A stretch of DNA of 7,810 nucleotides. Origin: Chloroflexota bacterium. Its GTDB lineage: Bacteria > Chloroflexota > Anaerolineae > Promineifilales > Promineifilaceae. This document shows, piece after piece, positions 1-5,272 of the stretch; within the stretch, counting starts at the first letter, position 1; each line of letters opens with the position of its first letter. Below the pieces are notes generated by a model. It saw only the letters and a list, made by a program, of their open reading frames with translations. It was not told where the DNA came from and did no database searches. The DNA is taken from the NCBI GenBank assembly GCA_024223125.1, contig JAAEOP010001028.1:1-7810 (forward strand), written 5' to 3'. The position numbers were made by a program, and so were the translations under genes.

Positions 1-3000
1 TATTTGAACAGCGGGACGGCCGTGTCATGACCCAATCCATTTACACAGCAATTGGCGGGGTGGCCGGGGCATTAAGCCGCCGCGCCGAAGAAATCTACCA
101 AAGTCTGGATGAAACCGGGCAAGAAGCTGCGCGCCAGCTTTTCCTCCGCCTGGTCACCCTGGACGAAGGTATGAGCGATATGAATATATCGCCAGACACC
201 CGGCGGCGCGTGTTGCGGACAGAGCTGGAGTCGCTTGATTTCGGAATGCGGATTGCGGATTGCGGAATGGCACAATCCGCAATCGAAATGTACGGCCGTT
301 ACCGCCTTCTCACCTTTGACCGCGACCCCATCACCCGCTCGCCCACGGTAGAAGTTGCCCATGAGAGCTTGCTGCGCGAATGGCCGCGCCTGCGCGAATG
401 GCTGAACGAAAGCCGGGCCGACGTGCGCCAGCAGCGATCAGTGGCTTCTGCGGCCGCTGAATGGTTGGCAGCCGACCGGGATGACGGATTCCTTCTGCGC
501 GGGGCGCGGTTAGAGCAATTTTCTGGCTGGGCTGAGAACAGCAGTGTGGCCCTGACCCATCAAGAGCAAGATTTTCTGGCAGCCAGCCAGGCGGCGCGGC
601 AACAACGCCAAGCCGCCGAAGAAGCGCGGCAGCAGCAGGAACTAGAAACAGCCCGACAGTTGGCCGACACCGAGCGGCAGCGGGCCGAGGAACAATCCAA
701 GGCTAACCGGCGTTTACGCTCACGGGCGCTTCTCCTGGCCGGAGCCTTAATCATCGTCGCCATTCTGGCCATTCTGGCCAACAGCGCCAGCCGCCGCGCC
801 AACAAGAATGCCCTCGCCGCCCAAAGCAGCGCTGAACTGGCGACAACTCGTGAAGCCGAGGCTGTTTCCGAAGCTGAACAACGGGCGACGGCCGAAACGC
901 TGGCTATCCAGGAACGGGAGGAAGCGCAAGCGCAAGGGCGGCAGGCGCAGGCTAGAGCATTGGCAGGAGCGGCCGTAAACAACATGCAAGTCGATCCCGA
1001 ATTAAGCGTATTGTTGGCTTTGCAGGCCGTAGAAACAACATACGCCGTAGACAGAACCTGGGCGCCGGAAGCGGTTGACGCCCTCCACCATGCCATCCGC
1101 TCCGCATCTCGCTTGCAAAACATTTTGGTTCATCCCGGCGGCGCTGTGAATGGGGTTGCTTACAGTCCTGATGGCTCACTGTTGGTTGCCACCACGCTTT
1201 TGCCCAACCAGGAAGTGATGACGGCCGTTTGGGATGTAGAAACGGGTCAGGAATTATTTACATTGCCCCACACAATCGCCCGTTTCAGCCAGGATAGCAG
1301 CCGCCTGATGACTTGGCGCGTTTCCGACTTGAACTTGATTTGGGATAGTTGGGATATTGCCACGGCCGAACAAGGTCAATCCATCAGCCTGTTTATTGAT
1401 GACCTTTGGCAGTCTGCCGGAGGAGGTGTCAGTTCTGATTGGCAATATTTCGCTCTTAAGTATTGGGACAATAAGGTTGACGTGTGGCAGATGTCCACGC
1501 AAGAAAAGATTCTGCAATTAACAGAACATGACGACAGGGTAAATGATGTTGATTTTAGCCCTGACAACAAATTCCTGGCGACGGCAAGCCGCGACGGTAC
1601 GGTCAAGGTGTGGCCAATGCCTGACGGCCGCGACGATCTAAACGGAAACATAGACTCTTTACTGACTCTGGAACATGCGGACTCGGCGCTCGTGTTGGCG
1701 TTTAGTTCAGACGGTCGTTATTTGGCAACAGTGAGCAGTGATTTTACGGCCGTCATCTGGGATTTAACAGCCTCGCTTGCGGCCGAATCGCCGATGACTG
1801 TATTCACATTTCCCCTGACCGGCCATACAGAACCGGTCAGGCAAGTCAGTTTTAACGCCGATGGTTCTCTGTTAGCCATCGTCAGCCAGGATGGACTGGT
1901 TAAAGTATGGGACACGGCCACGGGCGAAGCGGCGCTAACGTTTGTTTCCAACGAACTTACACGCGGCGCTGTATTTGACCCTGACGGCCGGTATTTGGCG
2001 ACGGGCAATGATGGCGGCCTGGTGCAAATATGGGACATTACACCGGCGGGGGACAAGGAGTGGCTGACGTTAGCCGGCCATGGTGGCGCTGTCAATCGGG
2101 CAACTTACAGTCCAGACAGCACTCAACTGGCAACGGTTTCCAGCGATGAGACGGTCAAAATATGGGATGCTGTTTCGGGAGAACTTCTGACAACGCTGGA
2201 GGGACACAGTGGCAATATCCGCGCCATTACTTTTTGTCCTGATGGCTCTTGTCTGGCTACTGCCAGCAACGATGAAACGATTAAATTGTGGAATTTAGCT
2301 GCGGGACGTGAGCTATCTACTTTGAATGCTTATGCGGATTTGCCTATGAATCCAATCCCGGAGAATAATGTGCTTGATCTTGCTTTTACGCCTGACGGCC
2401 GCCGGCTGGTTAGCGTGGGGATGGATAATGAACCGGAAGTTTGGGACACAGCCACCGGGGAGCGGCTCATGTTGTTGGAAGGTCACTGGTACAATGTTGT
2501 CAGCACGGGCGTTTCCCCTGACGGCCGTCTCATTGCCACTACCAGCCCAGACGGCATGATGATTATTTGGGACAGCCAGACAGGCAAGCAACTGTTTATT
2601 CAAGATACCAGTGAGATTGGGAGCAAAGATGTCGATTTTAGCCCGGATGGCAGTCGAGCGGCTACGGCCGATAATGACGGCGCGGTGCGGATATGGGATT
2701 TGAATGCCCCGGAAGATGAGCGGCTTTTACTAACGCTGTCCGGGCATGGCAGTTTGGTGCAATCGGTCGCTTTTAGTCCAGACGGCCGTACTGTAGCCAG
2801 CGCCAGCGCCAACCTGATCCGGGTTTGGGATGCGGAGACGGGTGAGCCTCTATTCACCTTACCCGGCCATACCAGAGTTGTTTTGGACATTGAATTTAGT
2901 CCCGACGGGTCGCGGCTGGTCAGCGCCAGCGCCGACGGCACGGTGCGTATTTATGTGCTGCCCATTGAGGAGCTTATGGGGCTGGCTCGTTCGCGTTTGA

Positions 3001-3068
3001 CACGGCCGTTGACAACGGTCGAATGTCAAAGGTATCTGCCCACGGAGACGTGTGCAGCGGCTCCGTAA
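1..3068 (+). CDS. STAND-type (nSTAND1-like) WD40 repeat protein, 5' partial
   Basis: The frame is open to the left edge, and the residues before the first ATG (base 27), FEQRDGRV, continue the family sequence, so that ATG is internal. Numbering from it: residues 1-130 match the winged-helix end of nSTAND1 proteins (GGVAGALSRRAEE, RLLTFDRDP, VEVAHESLLREWPRLREWL). Residues 180-230 form a charged coiled coil, 234-252 one membrane helix, and 255-315 a second coiled coil. From about 365 to 978 I count 14 WD40 repeats by their closing aromatic positions (402, 439, 487, 529, 578, 628, 669, 713, 755, 806, 848, 890, 934, 976), enough for two seven-bladed propellers. The C-terminal helix carries LTTVECQRYL. 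STAND proteins are NTPase switches that assemble on ligand sensing; the propellers probably bind the trigger or partners. The NTPase core (Walker motifs) is not in the window, so activity is assumed. Its job, whether signalling or defence, cannot be read here. Confidence 0.9.
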   Translation, partial: FEQRDGRVMTQSIYTAIGGVAGALSRRAEEIYQSLDETGQEAARQLFLRLVTLDEGMSDMNISPDTRRRVLRTELESLDFGMRIADCGMAQSAIEMYGRYRLLTFDRDPITRSPTVEVAHESLLREWPRLREWLNESRADVRQQRSVASAAAEWLAADRDDGFLLRGARLEQFSGWAENSSVALTHQEQDFLAASQAARQQRQAAEEARQQQELETARQLADTERQRAEEQSKANRRLRSRALLLAGALIIVAILAILANSASRRANKNALAAQSSAELATTREAEAVSEAEQRATAETLAIQEREEAQAQGRQAQARALAGAAVNNMQVDPELSVLLALQAVETTYAVDRTWAPEAVDALHHAIRSASRLQNILVHPGGAVNGVAYSPDGSLLVATTLLPNQEVMTAVWDVETGQELFTLPHTIARFSQDSSRLMTWRVSDLNLIWDSWDIATAEQGQSISLFIDDLWQSAGGGVSSDWQYFALKYWDNKVDVWQMSTQEKILQLTEHDDRVNDVDFSPDNKFLATASRDGTVKVWPMPDGRDDLNGNIDSLLTLEHADSALVLAFSSDGRYLATVSSDFTAVIWDLTASLAAESPMTVFTFPLTGHTEPVRQVSFNADGSLLAIVSQDGLVKVWDTATGEAALTFVSNELTRGAVFDPDGRYLATGNDGGLVQIWDITPAGDKEWLTLAGHGGAVNRATYSPDSTQLATVSSDETVKIWDAVSGELLTTLEGHSGNIRAITFCPDGSCLATASNDETIKLWNLAAGRELSTLNAYADLPMNPIPENNVLDLAFTPDGRRLVSVGMDNEPEVWDTATGERLMLLEGHWYNVVSTGVSPDGRLIATTSPDGMMIIWDSQTGKQLFIQDTSEIGSKDVDFSPDGSRAATADNDGAVRIWDLNAPEDERLLLTLSGHGSLVQSVAFSPDGRTVASASANLIRVWDAETGEPLFTLPGHTRVVLDIEFSPDGSRLVSASADGTVRIYVLPIEELMGLARSRLTRPLTTVECQRYLPTETCAAAP
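241..284. repeat. Heptamer tandem repeat and 12-bp inverted repeat inside the STAND gene
   Basis: Bases 241-268 read as four 7-nt units: TCGGAAT, GCGGATT, GCGGATT, GCGGAAT. Overlapping them, GATTGCGGATTG (251-262) is repeated as an exact inverted copy, CAATCCGCAATC (273-284), with a 10-base loop. The stretch is in frame and encodes residues 72-86 of the STAND protein, including RIADCGMAQSAI, between ELESL and YGRYRLL. Family members as I remember them have a shorter, helix-like linker there, so this may be an inserted short repeat element that kept the frame. The repeat structure is direct observation; the insertion is inference. Confidence 0.7.
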
Positions 3069-3074
3069 CGTATT

Positions 3075-3108
3075 AGAGTTGCCAACTTTCCGGAAAGTTG
3101 GCAACTCT
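3075..3108. repeat. Perfect 34-bp palindrome between convergent genes, possible bidirectional terminator
   Basis: The left arm AGAGTTGCCAACTTTCC is followed without a spacer by its exact reverse complement. In RNA this would fold into a 15-bp stem with a CCGG loop in either direction. It sits 6 bases after the stop of the STAND gene and 13 bases before the stop of the convergent permease, the right place for a shared terminator. Neither flank has a run of T, so it does not fit the classical intrinsic terminator. It could equally be a dispersed palindromic repeat element. The symmetry is certain; the role is inferred. Confidence 0.75.
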
Positions 3109-3121
3109 TACAGGCGCTCCC

Positions 3122-4207
3122 TTACAAAAACCAATTGGCAACAAAACCCAACAGCATTGCCCCTACCAACCCTATCATAATATAGAGGATGAAGATACGG
3201 CGATGAACCACACCCCAAACGGCCGTCATGGCCGGTATGGTCGTGACAGGGCCAGCGATTAAAAAGGCAATGGCCGCCCCAGGCTGCATTCCCTGGGCCA
3301 GCAGGCCAGAAATGATAGGCAGGGCGCTGATATTGGTCAGGTATAACGGGATACCTATCAGGGCGGCCAGAGGAATGGCCCATTGATTACCATCACCCAA
3401 AATAGCGGCGATAGCTTCCTGCGGCACATATAACGTAATTAATGCTTCTAAGAAAAAGGCCAATAAAAGCCAACGCCCTAGATTCCAGCTTTCTTTAGCT
3501 ACCTGACGCATGAAGTGCGGCCATTCGATTTGTTGGAAGCTAGTTTGTATCTGCTCCCGCCAACCGATAGAAACGACCGTTCCCGATTGGCTTAAAGGTA
3601 AGCTGCAACTACCTGATTCACAGGAAGAAACGGCCGCTGCTGGCGTTGCGGTTGCCACAGTAGCTGTCCCCACTGATGCAGCCAACACTGGCTGCATCAC
3701 AGGTAGAGCAATCTGAGCAGGCGCTGATTTCGGTGATGGGGAAGCGGCCGTTTGCGGAGCGGCAAACTTTGGCAGTATGGAGCGAAACCAGGCAGTGTGG
3801 GTTAAAGCCAGTGTAATATAGCCTGCGCTCAAGCTGAGAATCAACGTTGCCACCAGGCGGGCAATGGCCATGGGCCAGCCCAAAACACCGACACTTAAGG
3901 CAAAGATCTCCGGATCCATCGTCGGCGACGCAATCCAAAAGGCCATAATGGGGGCTAACGGAACGCCGCTGGCCAATAGTCCGGCAATTACCGGGATAAC
4001 GGTACAGGAGCAGAATGGGCTAAACGCGCCTACGGCCGTTGCCAGCAGAATAGCAATGCCTACTTTGTTTGCAAAGGCTCGCCGAATCATGCCGTCTAAT
4101 TTCAAGACCCGAATAAGAACACTCAAAACAATGCTGATAAGGAAAAAAGGCCAGGTATGAGAAACGGCCATTAACATAAAAAGTAAAATCTCTTGTAAAT
4201 CATTCAT
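3122..4207 (-). CDS. ArsP/DUF318-family (PF03773) permease, probable metal(loid) efflux
   Basis: This 361-residue integral membrane protein should export a thiophilic metal or arsenical. Two hydrophobic halves (about residues 8-135 and 246-361, roughly eight helices in all) flank a soluble Ala/Pro/Ser-rich loop at about 147-213. The family signature SPFCSCTVIP (Cys66, Cys68) lies in the first half, followed by ASPTMDPE. The second half has related small-residue motifs (TNISALPIISG, AGPVTTIPAM). The loop carries CESGSC (Cys196, Cys201), a possible metal-handling site. Known relatives include ArsP of Campylobacter, a methylarsenite exporter, and SO_0444-type proteins assigned to copper/zinc efflux, so the substrate is open. 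The ATG at 4207 has AGGA 8 bases upstream and the repressor operator just before that. The gene lies 150 bases downstream of the repressor on the same strand. No clear promoter of its own is visible, so readthrough from the repressor promoter is possible. Confidence 0.88.
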   Translation of the reverse strand: MNDLQEILLFMLMAVSHTWPFFLISIVLSVLIRVLKLDGMIRRAFANKVGIAILLATAVGAFSPFCSCTVIPVIAGLLASGVPLAPIMAFWIASPTMDPEIFALSVGVLGWPMAIARLVATLILSLSAGYITLALTHTAWFRSILPKFAAPQTAASPSPKSAPAQIALPVMQPVLAASVGTATVATATPAAAVSSCESGSCSLPLSQSGTVVSIGWREQIQTSFQQIEWPHFMRQVAKESWNLGRWLLLAFFLEALITLYVPQEAIAAILGDGNQWAIPLAALIGIPLYLTNISALPIISGLLAQGMQPGAAIAFLIAGPVTTIPAMTAVWGVVHRRIFILYIMIGLVGAMLLGFVANWFL

Positions 4208-4221
4208 TATATTTATCCTTT

Positions 4222-4237
4222 ATCGTAATTTTACGAT
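4222..4237 (-). promoter_or_regulatory. Operator 2, ATCGTA-N4-TACGAT, before the permease
   Basis: On the minus strand the site reads ATCGTAAAATTACGAT, with perfect 7-bp arms around a 2-base centre. It ends 2 bases before the AGGA ribosome binding site of the permease. The same ATCGTA-N4-TACGAT pattern lies before the ArsR-family gene with the same 2-base offset. Length, symmetry and AT-rich centre suit an ArsR-family dimer. I see no good -10 hexamer directly upstream, unlike the first site, so repression here may work as a roadblock or through a promoter I cannot recognise. Confidence 0.78.
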
Positions 4238-4357
4238 GGTTCGTGGTAAAAAAATATCTAATATGGCTATTCAGATGCGACGCACTTTTCCCAGAGTAAT
4301 ATGCAATGTCATGACCATTTGCCAGTGCGCCGCCTCTCTAGCAGCCCGATTACCCAT

Positions 4358-4690
4358 TCAAAAAATCGCCCCCACCTTCTCCCGAAACCAGGCGATATTT
4401 TCATTGTGCAAACAGTAAGAGGTGGCCGGGCCTGTAATTTCACCGTGAATCCAACCAGCGTCACGCAGCACCTTAAGGTGTTGCGATACGGTTGATTGAG
4501 CCAATGGCAACACAGCCACAATATCCCCGGTAATGCAGCCTGGATGGGTAAGAAGGAATTTCATAATCTCAAATCGAACTGGGCTGCTTAACCCTTTACA
4601 CATCTGCACCAATCGCATTTGCTCCAATTGCAAGATGTCTAAAGTGCAACAAGGTTCAGAAAGTAGCGTTGCTTGTATGGATACTGTCAT
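4358..4690 (-). CDS. ArsR-family metalloregulatory repressor
   Basis: A winged helix-turn-helix protein of 110 residues that should bind operator DNA as a dimer and let go when a metal or arsenical binds. The fold shows in KGLSSPVRFEIMKFLL, the recognition helix AQSTVSQHLKVLRDAGWI and the wing GEITGPATSYCL. I chose the start at 4690 because AGGAG is 6 bases from it; the ATG two codons earlier (4696) touches the GGAG. From this start the cysteines are 14, 15, 31, 52 and 93. The CC pair near the N-terminus plus Cys52 resembles the arsenite site reported for Corynebacterium glutamicum ArsR (Cys15/16/55), whereas the ELCVCDL box of E. coli-type ArsR is absent. This suggests As(III), methylarsenite or antimony sensing, but zinc, cadmium or copper are not excluded. 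It is the first gene of the pair with the permease and lies behind its own operator, so it should regulate itself. Confidence 0.9.
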   Translation of the reverse strand: MTVSIQATLLSEPCCTLDILQLEQMRLVQMCKGLSSPVRFEIMKFLLTHPGCITGDIVAVLPLAQSTVSQHLKVLRDAGWIHGEITGPATSYCLHNENIAWFREKVGAIF

Positions 4691-4696
4691 TATCAT

Positions 4697-4701
4697 CTCC
4701 T
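4697..4701 (-). promoter_or_regulatory. Ribosome binding site AGGAG deciding the repressor start
   Basis: On the minus strand AGGAG is followed by ATGATAATG. The first ATG touches the motif and would be too close to be used well; the second is 6 bases away. This supports a start at 4690 and a protein two residues shorter than the longest reading frame. Confidence 0.7.
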
Positions 4702-4703
4702 AA

Positions 4704-4719
4704 ATCGTATAATTACGAT
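4704..4719 (-). promoter_or_regulatory. Operator 1, ATCGTA-N4-TACGAT, before the ArsR-family gene
   Basis: On the minus strand the site reads ATCGTAATTATACGAT, with perfect 6-bp arms and a 4-base centre. It abuts the -10 box of the repressor promoter and covers the expected transcription start, so a bound repressor would block initiation. It ends 2 bases before AGGAG, the same layout as the site before the permease. Confidence 0.85.
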
Positions 4720-4748
4720 ATATTACCATAAGAACAAACTCCTGTCAA
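4720..4748 (-). promoter_or_regulatory. Sigma-70 promoter of the ArsR-family gene
   Basis: Reading leftwards, the -35 box TTGACA (4748-4743) matches consensus fully. A 17-base spacer follows, then the -10 box TAATAT (4725-4720), with TG one base upstream of it as in an extended -10. Transcription should start near 4713, inside operator 1. Confidence 0.85.
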
Positions 4749-4833
4749 GATAGGGAAGTCTAAAGCAATTGTAATTCTGTGTGGTCACGGCCGTTACTCC
4801 TCTCCCCCACTTTCCCCTATAATCTTCATGTGA

Positions 4834-4863
4834 CTGACACGCTCCTACATATTTCTACATAAT
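4834..4863 (+). promoter_or_regulatory. Candidate promoter of the NTF2-like gene
   Basis: CTGACA (4834-4839) and CATAAT (4858-4863) are separated by 18 bases, and each differs from the sigma-70 consensus by one base. The start would fall near 4870, giving a leader of about 18 bases that contains AGAGAGG at 4876-4882. It fires away from the repressor promoter, and no copy of the ATCGTA-N4-TACGAT operator lies between it and the gene. Confidence 0.5.
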
Positions 4864-4887
4864 AAAAAATCATACAGAGAGGTTCTC

Positions 4888-5259
4888 ATGAAATCAGATA
4901 TAACAAAGCAGACAGAAGAAACAATGGCACATCATGTGCAAACGATGATGAGCGGTGATTTAGAGGCCATCGTCCAAAATTTTGCCGACGACGCCACTAT
5001 CTTCACAGCAGAGAGGACATTTCAAGGCCATGATCAGATACGCATTTTTTTTGAAGAAGGGATGCAAAGCCTGCCAGAAGGATACATGGCCGCTTTCGAG
5101 GAAATCTGTAGAGACATTCATGGTGAAATTGTTTATCTGGTTTACAAAGTAGAGCCGTTCGTTGCTCTGGGTACGGATACTTGGGTTTTCCGAAATGGGA
5201 AAATTATTGCACAGACTTATGCCGCTTACTGGCGTACTCAGAACAGAGATGGAGAGTAA
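4888..5259 (+). CDS. SnoaL/NTF2-like small protein
   Basis: A 123-residue soluble protein with the pattern of the NTF2-like cone fold (SnoaL-like or DUF4440-like groups). An N-terminal helix ends in MMSGDLEAIVQNFADDA, followed by the strand TIFTAERTFQGHDQIRIFFEEG and then strands including EIVYLVYKV, DTWVFRNGKI and AQTYAAYW. Members include small enzymes (polyketide cyclases, isomerases, dehydratases) and ligand-binding proteins, and sequence alone rarely fixes the substrate. Length is normal for the fold, with no signal peptide or membrane helix. AGAGAGG lies 5 bases before the ATG. The gene is AT-richer than the large genes at either side. It is divergent from the repressor and converges with the DUF4091 gene, leaving 13 bases between stops. 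No metal-binding motif ties it to the repressor-permease pair. Confidence 0.8.
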   Translation: MKSDITKQTEETMAHHVQTMMSGDLEAIVQNFADDATIFTAERTFQGHDQIRIFFEEGMQSLPEGYMAAFEEICRDIHGEIVYLVYKVEPFVALGTDTWVFRNGKIIAQTYAAYWRTQNRDGE

Positions 5260-5272
5260 TGTCATTACCCCC

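Noticed and set aside
560..1123. Long open frame on the minus strand (187 codons), Cys/Arg/Ala-rich
   Set aside because: It is antisense to the coiled coil and membrane region of the STAND protein. Its composition (runs of Ala, Arg, Cys, Ser) is what the reverse of GC-rich Ala/Gln/Glu codons gives, and it has no family resemblance.
4238..4357. Search for a separate permease promoter
   Set aside because: AT-rich hexamers such as TAGATA and TATTTT are present on the minus strand, but none pairs with a -35 at proper spacing, so no promoter is called.
4818..4823. Perfect -10 hexamer TATAAT upstream of the NTF2-like gene
   Set aside because: No acceptable -35 lies 16-18 bases upstream (the sequence is TACTCC or TTACTC), and the CTGACA/CATAAT pair is better placed. 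It could still act as a weak second promoter.
4844..4861. Short direct repeat CTACATA before the NTF2-like gene
   Set aside because: Two 7-bp copies in AT-rich DNA may well be chance and they overlap the promoter spacer; there is no further copy or symmetry.
5256..5268. Inverted repeat GTAATG-T-CATTAC between the NTF2-like and DUF4091 stops
   Set aside because: The arms are only 6 bp with a 1-base centre, so the hairpin would be weak, and no T tract follows. It is not convincing as a terminator.
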